Positions 5,930-12,589 of a stretch of 12,879 nucleotides of DNA are shown one piece after another. Position 1 is the stretch's first letter, and each line of letters opens with the position of its first letter. Source of the stretch: CAYNWK01 sp964400875 (GTDB lineage: Bacteria > Chloroflexota > Anaerolineae > Anaerolineales > UBA4823). Where the stretch lies: assembly GCA_964400875.1 (NCBI GenBank), contig CAYNWK010000121.1:1-12879 (forward strand). Direction: 5' to 3'. Position numbers and translations under genes: made by a program. The notes under the pieces were generated by a model. The model saw only the letters and a program-made list of their open reading frames with translations. It did not search any database and was not told the DNA's origin.

Positions 5930-6061
5930 CGTTGCTCTCCCTTGATGTACACCAGGGATGCTAATGCGATCCCGCAACCCGGCAATGGGATTTCGTGACG
6001 AGCATTGCATCACTGGTAAGAACTGCAATCGCAGATCATGGATATTTTAGACACAAGAAAG

Positions 6062-6089
6062 ATTATAAAGAACCACTTCACACTGGCAA
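6062..6089 (-). promoter_or_regulatory. Sigma-70-type promoter reading into the reductase array
   Basis: On the minus strand, TTGCCA (-35, 6084-6089) and a perfect TATAAT (-10, 6062-6067) are separated by 16 bp. The predicted start is near 6055, about 126 nt before the ATG of copy E. It lies between the end of the MocR-type gene and the array. The -35 overlaps a small dyad, ACTGG...CCAGT (6082-6097), which could be a regulator site. Confidence 0.6.
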
Positions 6090-6142
6090 GCACCAGTTTG
6101 TGATCAAACTATGGTACCACTTTGGTGATTACCCCCGAAAAA

Positions 6143-7624
6143 TCAGATGGAACGCATCGCTGCACCAAGCCGCCGGACCCCATCCTGGATCTGCTCCACG
6201 GTGTATTCGCTGTAACCCAGGAGGATCCCCTTGCGCTCCATCGGCTCCATGCTGTAGTTGGCAACTGGCACGAGATCGACATCCTGGGAGGCAGCCGCAC
6301 GAACCAGCGACCGATCATCCATCCCGGCAGGCAGCCAACCAACACAATGCATTCCCGCCTCTGCGGAAAAGATTTCCAGAGGCAGTTCTCGGGCAGCTTC
6401 TAGTAAGGCCGCTCTTCGTTCTGCGTACAATTTGCGCATTCTGCGCAGATGGCGTCCAAAATAGCCGTCGACAATGAAATCCGTTAACACAGCCTGTTCC
6501 AGGATCGGTGGATGTGTATCGATAAGTTTGCGCACGGTCTGGAAAGCATCGACCAGATTTGGCGGCAGGATCAGGTAGCCAAGGCGCAAAGCCGGATAGA
6601 GGATTTTGCTGAACGTGCCGATATAAATCACACGACCGGCATCGTCCAGTCCTTGCAAAGCCGGCAGGGGACGTTCGGTGTAGTGATACTCGCTGTCGTA
6701 ATCATCCTCGATCAGATAGGCGTTGGCTCGTTTTGCCCAGTCGAGAAGGGCGAGCCGGCGCGGTAGGCTGAGGGTTACTCCCAATGGGAACTGGTGCGAG
6801 GGGGTCAGGTAGGCCAGGCGCGCCTGTGGCGCACGGTCAATGCCCGCCTCGATGACCAGACCTTCGTGATCCACGGGAACTGGAATAATCCTTGCTCCCG
6901 ACCCGAGGAAAGCGCCGCGCGCTTTGAGATAACCGGGATTTTCCATCCAGACCGGATCGCCGGCATTGATCAACAGGCGCGCCGCCAGATCGAGGCCCCC
7001 TTGCGCACCCGAAATAATGATGATTTGTTCTGGTGTACAACGGACTCCGCGGGAAGCGATTGCATGGACGGCAACAGCTTCCCGCAAGGGGAGATAACCT
7101 GCCGCATTCTGATAGGTAAACGCGCTGGCGGGCAGCCGCCTTGCCCGGCGAATGACCAGCCGTGTCCAGATTTTGTACGGAAAGTTCTTCAAAGCCGGTA
7201 TACCAAAACGGAACGGGCGTCTTGAGACTTCGATTGGCGAAGGCGAAAGTTCTGACATTTGAGGGGCTGCCAGCTGCAGCCTGGCATGGTCTGAAAAACG
7301 TGGTTTGAGGGGCTCTGGTGCAGCTGCATCCGTGGAAGTTTCCTTAACCTGAGCGGTCAATAAATGGTCCGGTGAAATCCGGGCAACATAGGTGCCGCTG
7401 CCCTGGACGCTTTCGATATAACCTTCCGCCTGCAACTGCCGGTAAGCATTGAGGATGGTGTTGCGTGAAACATTGAGCTCCTCCGCCAGGGCACGCGTTG
7501 AGGGCAGTTTCATCCCCCCTTTTAGCTCTCCAGAGAGTATAGATGATCGCAGGTTAGTGTACACTTGCTGGTAGAGTGGGGTATCAAATAATGAACTGAG
7601 ACGAGCATCTTTAAAAATTGACAT
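6143..7624 (-). CDS. MocR/PdxR-type transcriptional regulator (GntR winged helix plus aminotransferase domain)
   Basis: A 493-residue DNA-binding regulator. Residues about 13-82 form a GntR winged helix (PLYQQVYTNLRSSILSGEL, LPSTRALAEELNVSRNT, GYIESVQGSGTYV). Residues about 130-490 form a class I aminotransferase fold with ISGAQGGLDLAARLL, the conserved TPSHQFPLG, EDDYDSEYHY and GTFSK, whose Lys (about residue 340) is the expected pyridoxal-phosphate anchor. Length is normal. The start at 7624 has GAGG 4 nt upstream. Family members sense PLP or amino-acid-derived ligands and often control an adjacent or divergent gene. Here the divergent neighbour is the PIG-L deacetylase and the downstream neighbour is the reductase/PPOX array. 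The array contains a PPOX-fold gene, the same fold as PdxH, a typical PdxR-related function, but that link is inference. Confidence 0.92.
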   Translation of the reverse strand: MSIFKDARLSSLFDTPLYQQVYTNLRSSILSGELKGGMKLPSTRALAEELNVSRNTILNAYRQLQAEGYIESVQGSGTYVARISPDHLLTAQVKETSTDAAAPEPLKPRFSDHARLQLAAPQMSELSPSPIEVSRRPFRFGIPALKNFPYKIWTRLVIRRARRLPASAFTYQNAAGYLPLREAVAVHAIASRGVRCTPEQIIIISGAQGGLDLAARLLINAGDPVWMENPGYLKARGAFLGSGARIIPVPVDHEGLVIEAGIDRAPQARLAYLTPSHQFPLGVTLSLPRRLALLDWAKRANAYLIEDDYDSEYHYTERPLPALQGLDDAGRVIYIGTFSKILYPALRLGYLILPPNLVDAFQTVRKLIDTHPPILEQAVLTDFIVDGYFGRHLRRMRKLYAERRAALLEAARELPLEIFSAEAGMHCVGWLPAGMDDRSLVRAAASQDVDLVPVANYSMEPMERKGILLGYSEYTVEQIQDGVRRLGAAMRSI

Positions 7625-7695
7625 CTTTCCTCGGTATGATTTGGAAGTAAGCGTTGAAGTGACGATCGAACGTGTCCTATAGGTGATGGCTCGAC

Positions 7696-7704
7696 CAGAT
7701 TATA
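7696..7704 (-). promoter_or_regulatory. Possible -10 element of the MocR-type gene
   Basis: A perfect TATAAT (minus strand 7704-7699) lies about 75 nt upstream of the regulator's ATG. The position 17 bp upstream (CATCCA) is a poor -35, so the promoter would need an activator or is spurious. Confidence 0.3.
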
Positions 7705-7814
7705 AGACGCTCATCTCCTCCTGGATGGGATGCACCTAAATACCGACAACATTTGCGTACATCCGTTCGCAATAACAGCTGGGGGAGGGGCAGGTTCGTG
7801 GTATATATGGGCTC

Positions 7815-8573
7815 GTGAAGTGGATCTATCTCTCGCCTCATCTGGACGACGCGGCGCTGTCTTGCGGGGGGCTGCTGTGGGAGCAATCGCAGGCCGGATA
7901 CGACGTCGCGATCTGGTCGATCTGCGCAGGGGATCCGCCGCCGGGGCGGCTGTCTCCGTTTGCGCAGTCGCTGCACGAGCGCTGGGGTACCGGGCCGCGC
8001 AGCGCGGCGGACCGGCGGGCCGAGGACCGCGCGGCGTGCCGGATCCTGGGCGCAAGCCCGCGCCACTTCCCCAATCCCGACTGCATCTACCGGCGCGACC
8101 CGCAGAGCGGCGAGCCGCTTTACACGACGGAGCAGGCGCTGTTCGGGCCGATCGACCCGGGTGAGACGGGGCTGGTCGAGGAGCTCAGCCGGACCCTGGC
8201 CCGGGAATTGGGCAGCGCGGACAACCTGGTCTGCCCGCTGGGGCTGGGCGGGCACGTAGACCACCGGCTGACGCGGGCGGCGGTGGAGCGGCTGTACGCC
8301 CGGAAGGAGGCAGAGACCCCCGACAGCCCGGCGCTGTGGTACTACGCCGATTTCCCTTACGTGCAGCGCGAAGGCGCCGACCAGAGGCCGGACGCCGGCC
8401 TGGAGGCGGTGGTCTTCCCAGTCTCCCCAACGGGGCTGCGCGCCTGGCAGACGGCGGTGGCGGCGCACAGCTCGCAGATCAGCACCTTCTGGAAAAACAG
8501 GGAGGCGATGCGGGCGGAGATGAGCGCGTACTGCGAAGAAATGGGCGGAGTGCGTTTGTGGCGGCGGGTCTGA
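7815..8573 (+). CDS. PIG-L family deacetylase (LmbE-like)
   Basis: A 252-residue zinc-dependent amidohydrolase of the PIG-L/LmbE family, which removes acetyl groups from N-acetylglucosamine-type conjugates; the exact substrate is not evident. The N-terminal IYLSPHLDDAALSCGG holds the metal motif PHxDD (His9, Asp11, Asp12). The second ligand region is GLGGHVDHRLTR (His147, His150). Length is normal. The start is GTG at 7815, chosen because family members begin at this KWIYLSPHLDD strand; no good Shine-Dalgarno is seen, so the start is provisional. It is divergent from the MocR-type regulator and much more GC-rich than the genes to its left, marking the start of the second compositional zone. 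Confidence 0.9.
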   Translation: MKWIYLSPHLDDAALSCGGLLWEQSQAGYDVAIWSICAGDPPPGRLSPFAQSLHERWGTGPRSAADRRAEDRAACRILGASPRHFPNPDCIYRRDPQSGEPLYTTEQALFGPIDPGETGLVEELSRTLARELGSADNLVCPLGLGGHVDHRLTRAAVERLYARKEAETPDSPALWYYADFPYVQREGADQRPDAGLEAVVFPVSPTGLRAWQTAVAAHSSQISTFWKNREAMRAEMSAYCEEMGGVRLWRRV

Positions 8574-8611
8574 CAAAAGTGATAATTCAAGTGGACTGAC
8601 CGGCGATCAGC

Positions 8612-8640
8612 TTGCCTTCCCTCCTGATTTATGCTAAAAT
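8612..8640 (+). promoter_or_regulatory. Strong sigma-70-type promoter with extended -10
   Basis: TTGCCT (-35, 8612-8617), a 17-bp spacer and TAAAAT (-10, 8635-8640) are preceded by TG at the extended -10 position. The predicted start is at about 8647. No comparably good promoter is seen closer to greA. Confidence 0.7.
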
Positions 8641-8646
8641 CACGGC

Positions 8647-8745
8647 GCGGCGATGGAAAAGTAAAGACTTTTTCGGGTCGCCGCTCGTCATTTTGAAGAT
8701 GGATGATCGCAGGCTGACAAATCGCTCCCCGGGAGTGGTTTTTTA
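8647..8745 (+). ncRNA. Candidate small RNA or attenuated greA leader (about 100 nt)
   Basis: The predicted transcript from the promoter at 8612-8640 begins with a long hairpin: GCGGCGAT (8647-8654) pairs with GTCGCCGC (8677-8684), with a partly paired A/T-rich interior. It meets an intrinsic terminator at 8723-8744. It contains no credible reading frame. It may be an independent small RNA, or a leader that controls greA by read-through. No known RNA family is recognised. Confidence 0.45.
8719..8744 (+). terminator. Intrinsic terminator inside the greA upstream region
   Basis: CGCTCC pairs with GGAGTG (one G-T wobble) around a 3-nt loop, and AAAT before it can pair with the start of the following T-run. 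Six Ts follow at 8739-8744. It stands about 100 nt after the promoter start and about 90 nt before greA. Confidence 0.65.
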
Positions 8746-8759
8746 TCTATAAAGCACGG

Positions 8760-8810
8760 ATCTCGTAACGGGTCGCCAGCGGAACTTCTTCCGCGGCCTC
8801 GAGACGAGAT
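8760..8810 (+). other. Nested stem-loop structure just upstream of greA
   Basis: The outer arms ATCTCGT (8760-8766) and ACGAGAT (8804-8810) enclose a tight inner hairpin GCGGAA-CTTC-TTCCGC (8779-8794). The outer stem ends 27 nt before the greA start codon. The octamer GGGTCGCC occurs both here (8770-8777) and in the first leader hairpin (8675-8682). The role is unknown; it could belong to a read-through-controlled leader. Confidence 0.5.
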
Positions 8811-8837
8811 TATGTTAAATAAAAGAAGGAAAGCGGG

Positions 8838-9308
8838 ATGCCACCATCATTTTTGACCCAAGAAGGCTACGAGCGACTACAAGAAGAGTTGGAACACCTG
8901 AGGACGGTGAAACGCCAGGAGGTTGCCCAACGCCTGCGTGAGGCGATGGAAGACGGCGGCGATATGGGGGTCGATTCCGACGCGGAATACGAAGCGGCTA
9001 AAAACGAGCAGGCCTTTGTCGAAGGCCGCATCCAGGAGCTGGAGATTTTGCTGGCCAATGCAAGGGTCATCCAGGATACCGGCAACCGCGAGGTGGTCGA
9101 GGTCGGCGCGCACGTGACCATCCAGGAAGACGGAGTCGATCCGGAAAAGTACATCGTCGTCGGACGAGCGGAGGCCAACCCGCGCGAGGGGCGCATCTCC
9201 AACGAGTCGCCATTGGGGAAAGCCCTGATAGGACACCGCGAAGGGGACGAGGTGAAGGTCGACGCGCCGGGCGGGTCGTTCAAAGTCAATATCATCAAGG
9301 TGGCATAA
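8838..9308 (+). CDS. greA: Transcription elongation factor GreA
   Basis: A 156-residue factor that binds the RNA polymerase secondary channel and stimulates cleavage of backtracked RNA. It has an N-terminal antiparallel coiled coil (LTQEGYERLQEELEHLR to EGRIQELEILLANARVI) and a C-terminal FKBP-like domain ending in SPLGKALIGHREGDEV and FKVNIIKVA. The coiled-coil tip reads GGDMGVDSDAEYEAAKNEQ, whereas the E. coli tip reads GDLKENAEY, so there appear to be two extra residues in the acidic tip while Asp42 is kept. The ribosome binding region is AAGGAAAG. It is followed by a terminator and then lysS, a neighbourhood also known from other bacteria such as clostridia. Confidence 0.96.
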   Translation: MPPSFLTQEGYERLQEELEHLRTVKRQEVAQRLREAMEDGGDMGVDSDAEYEAAKNEQAFVEGRIQELEILLANARVIQDTGNREVVEVGAHVTIQEDGVDPEKYIVVGRAEANPREGRISNESPLGKALIGHREGDEVKVDAPGGSFKVNIIKVA

Positions 9309-9329
9309 CCCTGGGGCCAGGAAGTTCAG

Positions 9330-9364
9330 CCCCGCGCAGATCGACTTTGCGCGGGGTTTTTGTT
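9330..9364 (+). terminator. Intrinsic terminator between greA and lysS
   Basis: A 9-bp GC-rich stem CCCCGCGCA/TGCGCGGGG (9330-9338, 9348-9356) has a 9-nt loop and is followed by TTTTTGTTT. It begins 22 nt after the greA stop and ends about 17 nt before the lysS ATG, overlapping the approach to the lysS ribosome binding site. Confidence 0.88.
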
Positions 9365-9380
9365 TAACGGAGCGAGAGCC

Positions 9381-10901
9381 ATGCCGACGGAATACTCACA
9401 ACTGGAGAAGAACCGCCTGGAAAAAGTGGAGCGCCTGCGGGAGCAGGGCATCGAGCCTTACCCGACCCAGGCGCACAGGACGCACACCAGCCAGGAAGCG
9501 ATCCAGGCTTTCGAAGCCGCTGAGACCGCCGGGGACGCGGCGGCGGTGCCCGCCACGCTGGTCGGACGTTTGCGGGCCATGCGCCCGATGGGCAAGATCA
9601 CGTTCGCCCACATCGAGGACGGGGCCGGGCGGGTGCAGCTGTTCCTGCGGGCCAACGACGTCGGCAAGGAACAGCTCGAGCTGTTCAACCACGAGTTCGA
9701 CCTGGGCGACTTCGTGCAGGCCAGCGGCGAGATGTTCCGCACCCGCTCGGGCGAGGTCACCCTGCGGGTGGAGGACTTCCGGATGCTGTCCAAGGCGGTC
9801 ACCCCGCTGCCGGCCGCCAAGGATGAAGTGGTTGATGGGGAGGTGGTGCGCCACGCCACGCTGGAAGACCCGGAGACACGCTACCGCCAGCGCTACGCCG
9901 ACCTGGCGATCAACCCGGAGGTGCGCGAGATCTTCCGCACCCGCACGGCGGTCGTGCGGGCGCTGCAGGAGTTTTTGGACGGGCGCGGCTTTTTGGAGGT
10001 CGAGACGCCCATCCTGCAGCCGATCTACGGCGGGGCCGCGGCGCGACCCTTCGTGACTCACCACAACCAGCTCAAGCAGGACCTGTACCTGCGCATCTCC
10101 TTCGAGCTCTATTTAAAACGCCTGCTGGTGGGCGGCTTCGAGCGCGTGTACGAGATCGGGCGCGACTTCCGCAACGAGGGCGTGGACCGCACCCACAACC
10201 CTGAATTCACCATGCTCGAGTTCTACTGGGCTTACGCCGATTACCGCGAGGTGATGGACCTGACCGAGGCGATGATCGTGCACGCCGCCGACCGGGTGCT
10301 GGGCCGGCGGACGCTGACCTACCAGGGGCAGGAGATCGTGCTGGAGCCGCCCTGGGCGCGCATCCCGCTCAACGAGGCGATCCTGGAGCTGGCCGGGATC
10401 GACCTGAGCGAACACCCCACCGCCGAGAGTCTGGCGGGGGCCATGCAGGCCCGCGACCTGCAGCCCGACCCGCAGGCGACGCGCGGCAAGCTGGTCGACG
10501 CGCTGCTGGGCGACTTCGTCGAGCCCAATTTGATCCAGCCGACCTTCGTCTACGACTACCCGCGGGATATCTCGCCGCTGACCAAGAGCAAGCCCGGTGA
10601 CCCGCAGACCGTCGAGCGCTTCGAGGGTTTCCTGGCGGGCATGGAGCTGTGCAACGCGTTCACCGAGCTGAACGACCCGGTGGACCAGGAGGCGCGCTTC
10701 CGCGAGATGGGCCGTGATTACGCGGCCGAAGACGAAGAGCGCCATCCCATGGACGAGGACTACCTGCGGGCCATGCGCTACGGCATGCCGCCCAACGGGG
10801 GCTTCGGCATGGGCATCGACCGGCTGACGATGCTGTTCACCGACGCGCCGAATATCCGCGAGGTGATCCTGTTCCCCCACCTGCGGTCAAGGTTGGAGTA
10901 G
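9381..10901 (+). CDS. lysS: Lysyl-tRNA synthetase, class II
   Basis: A 506-residue enzyme that charges tRNA-Lys using ATP and lysine. The N-terminal OB-fold anticodon-binding domain (about residues 59-135) is followed by the class II catalytic core. Motif 1 region is GFLEVETP (about 203-210), motif 2 is FRNEG with THNPEFTMLE (about 263-280), and motif 3 is GGFGMGIDRLTMLF near the C-terminus. MELCNAFTELNDP is also conserved. Length is normal. An alternative TTG start 21 bases upstream falls in the terminator T-run. ATG at 9381 is preferred because GGAG lies 8 nt before it. No room exists for a full promoter between the terminator and the gene, so expression may come from read-through. Confidence 0.97.
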   Translation: MPTEYSQLEKNRLEKVERLREQGIEPYPTQAHRTHTSQEAIQAFEAAETAGDAAAVPATLVGRLRAMRPMGKITFAHIEDGAGRVQLFLRANDVGKEQLELFNHEFDLGDFVQASGEMFRTRSGEVTLRVEDFRMLSKAVTPLPAAKDEVVDGEVVRHATLEDPETRYRQRYADLAINPEVREIFRTRTAVVRALQEFLDGRGFLEVETPILQPIYGGAAARPFVTHHNQLKQDLYLRISFELYLKRLLVGGFERVYEIGRDFRNEGVDRTHNPEFTMLEFYWAYADYREVMDLTEAMIVHAADRVLGRRTLTYQGQEIVLEPPWARIPLNEAILELAGIDLSEHPTAESLAGAMQARDLQPDPQATRGKLVDALLGDFVEPNLIQPTFVYDYPRDISPLTKSKPGDPQTVERFEGFLAGMELCNAFTELNDPVDQEARFREMGRDYAAEDEERHPMDEDYLRAMRYGMPPNGGFGMGIDRLTMLFTDAPNIREVILFPHLRSRLE

Positions 10902-10911
10902 GGGTTTTTTG
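10870..10911 (+). terminator. Possible weak terminator at the lysS 3' end
   Basis: A C-rich run near 10874-10880 can pair imperfectly with GTAGGGG at the stop codon, and TTTTTT follows at 10905-10910. The stem has a mismatch and a long loop, so this is tentative. Confidence 0.3.
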
Positions 10912-10943
10912 TTGCAATAATATACCATTAATGGTATATTATT
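10912..10943 (+). promoter_or_regulatory. AbiE promoter with perfect 28-bp palindromic operator
   Basis: Positions 10916-10943 are a perfect palindrome (AATAATATACCATT and its complement). Within it, TTGCAA (-35, 10912-10917), 17 bp and TATATT (-10, 10935-10940) form a good promoter. AbiEi antitoxins are known to repress their own promoters by binding inverted repeats, so this is the likely operator. The -10 ends only 6 nt before the ATG, predicting a leaderless mRNA. Confidence 0.8.
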
Positions 10944-10946
10944 CGT

Positions 10947-11588
10947 ATGAAATTTGAAGAGCTTTTGACGATCGTCCGGGACGAACCGGTGTTCGAAAGC
11001 GGTCTCTTGCTGGTCGGGGATGTCGATGCGGTGGATGTGCGCCGGCAGTTATCCCGCTGGACGCAAAGCGGAAAAATTTACCAGCTGCGCAGGGGATTTT
11101 ACGCGCTGGCGCCGCCGTTTCAAAAGCGCGCCCCCCACCCTTTCCTGGTGGCTAACCGCCTGGTAATAGGTTCGTACGTCAGCTGCCAATCGGCGCTGGC
11201 TTACTATGGCCTCATCCCGGAATATACGCCAGTGGTGGTCAGCGTAACGCATCACCGCCCGGCCGCCTGGGAAACGCCGCTGGGGAGCTTTGCCTTTCGC
11301 CACGTCAAACTCGATCTTTTTTTCGGCTACGAGCAGGTGGATTTACCAGGCGGCGGGTCCGCCTTGATCGCCCTCCCGGAAAAAGCTCTACTCGACCTGA
11401 TTTACCTGCAGCCGGGGGGAGATGAACCGGCTTATTTAACCGAACTGCGCCTGCATAACCTGGACCGGATGGACGCAGAAAGGTTGGAACGCCTGGCGAG
11501 CCAGACCGATCAGCCGAAATTGAAACGCGCTGCGGACTACCTGAGACCGCTAATCGGACAACAAGCGGGAGAGTACAGCCGTTTATGA
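10947..11588 (+). CDS. abiEi: AbiEi-type antitoxin / autorepressor
   Basis: A 213-residue antitoxin of a type IV AbiE toxin-antitoxin system. The N-terminal winged helix (about residues 1-60) ends in RRQLSRWTQSGKIYQLRRGF and YAL, the usual DNA-binding signature. The C-terminal part carries SYVSCQSALAYYGLIPE, ALPEKALLDLIYL and AYLTELRLHNLD, as in AbiEi family proteins. In this family the N-terminal domain mediates operator binding and autorepression, and the C-terminal domain is needed for antitoxicity. The ATG at 10947 has no Shine-Dalgarno and sits at the predicted transcription start. The stop overlaps the toxin start (ATGA), so the two are translationally coupled. Confidence 0.9.
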   Translation: MKFEELLTIVRDEPVFESGLLLVGDVDAVDVRRQLSRWTQSGKIYQLRRGFYALAPPFQKRAPHPFLVANRLVIGSYVSCQSALAYYGLIPEYTPVVVSVTHHRPAAWETPLGSFAFRHVKLDLFFGYEQVDLPGGGSALIALPEKALLDLIYLQPGGDEPAYLTELRLHNLDRMDAERLERLASQTDQPKLKRAADYLRPLIGQQAGEYSRL

Positions 11589-12412
11589 AAGATCACCTGC
11601 GCGCCTTCCTGCGCGAAAGCGCCTCAGCGCTGCAGGGGCGCAACCTGGCCCGTGAATACCTGCAAGCCAGGATTCTGGGAGTCTTGCAGCGCACGGGCGC
11701 GATGATCCCGCTGGCTTTTCACGGGGGCACGACGCTGCGGTTCCTGTACCAGATGCCGCGCTACTCGGAAGACCTGGATTTTGCGCTCGAACGCAAGGAG
11801 GCAGGATATGATTTTCGCGCCTATCTGGACGCCGTCCAAAAGCAATTTGCCAGGGAGGGCTATGCAGTAGAAGTGAGCGTGAACGACCGCAAGGTGGTCC
11901 ACAGCGCTTGGGTTCGCTTTCGCGGCCTGCTCTTCGAGCTCGATCTCTCCGCGCAGGTGGAAGAGACTTTAGCGGTGAAGATCGAGGTCGATACGAGCCC
12001 ACCGCGAGAGGCCGGATTGGAGACCACGGTGGTCCGGCGCTACGTGATCTTGAACCTGCAGCATCACGACCGCGCCTCGCTCTTAGCCGGCAAGCTGCAC
12101 GCTATCTTGGATCGGCCTTTTATCAAAGGGCGCGATGTCTACGACCTGCTGTGGTATCTGAGCGACCCGGGATGGCCGGAGCCGAACCTGGCCATGCTGC
12201 GCAGCGCCCTGGAACAGACGGGATGGCCCGGCGAACACCCGACTGAAGAAAACTGGCGCGAGCTGATCTGGGCACGGCTGCGCCAGGCAGAATGGAGACA
12301 GGTCGCCGCCGACGTGAGCCCCTTCTTGGAGATCCCCGGAGAGGTTGACTTGCTGACCCGCGAAAACCTGGCCGCGGTGCTGTTTCCAAAGTCGGGTCCT
12401 ACGGAGGCCTAG
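11585..12412 (+). CDS. abiEii: AbiEii-type nucleotidyltransferase toxin
   Basis: A 275-residue toxin of the AbiEii/MNT nucleotidyltransferase family, which in characterised members transfers nucleotides (some onto tRNA acceptor ends) and halts growth or phage replication. Catalytic motifs are intact: HGGTTLRF (residues 46-53), YSEDLDFAL with Asp63 and Asp65, a further acidic strand VKIEVD (131-136), ASLLAGKLHAI with Lys170, and KGRDVYDLLWYL with Arg183/Asp184/Asp187. Length is normal. The start ATG overlaps the antitoxin stop by 4 nt, and GGGAGAG lies about 11 nt upstream. With intact motifs and a paired antitoxin it should be functional. Confidence 0.93.
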   Translation: MKDHLRAFLRESASALQGRNLAREYLQARILGVLQRTGAMIPLAFHGGTTLRFLYQMPRYSEDLDFALERKEAGYDFRAYLDAVQKQFAREGYAVEVSVNDRKVVHSAWVRFRGLLFELDLSAQVEETLAVKIEVDTSPPREAGLETTVVRRYVILNLQHHDRASLLAGKLHAILDRPFIKGRDVYDLLWYLSDPGWPEPNLAMLRSALEQTGWPGEHPTEENWRELIWARLRQAEWRQVAADVSPFLEIPGEVDLLTRENLAAVLFPKSGPTEA

Positions 12413-12475
12413 GGGCAGACTTCGTCTTTCGTGTGAGGCTAAATCCAACACAAAGAACTCGAAGGGCACGAAGGA

Positions 12476-12495
12476 AAAAAACACTGGTGTTTTTT
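12476..12495. repeat. A/T-rich inverted repeat downstream of abiEii
   Basis: AAAAAACA and TGTTTTTT flank a CTGG loop, a symmetrical hairpin about 63 nt after the abiEii stop. It could act as a weak bidirectional terminator. The preceding purine-rich stretch (CACAAAGAACTCGAAGGGCA, then CGAAGG) resembles a short intergenic repeat often seen in environmental bacterial genomes; this is from memory only. Confidence 0.4.
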
Positions 12496-12589
12496 GGGTC
12501 CGTTTTCGATTAGAATCGATGACACATGTGTACGGGGATAAAAAACCAAAACTTGATTTCAGCAACGAAGAAGCGAAAAATCAAGCAAG

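Noticed and set aside
7677..8576. A 299-codon open frame antisense to the PIG-L gene
   Set aside because: It is Arg/Pro-rich, lacks any recognisable motif and mirrors a GC-rich real gene with intact catalytic motifs.
8760..8810. T-box riboswitch upstream of greA or lysS
   Set aside because: The conserved T-box core and antiterminator sequence are absent; the structure here is a different hairpin arrangement.
9396..10880. Long minus-strand frames opposite lysS (9396-10064 and 10113-10880)
   Set aside because: They are shadows of lysS codon bias, with compositions rich in His, Arg, Leu and Val and no domain features.
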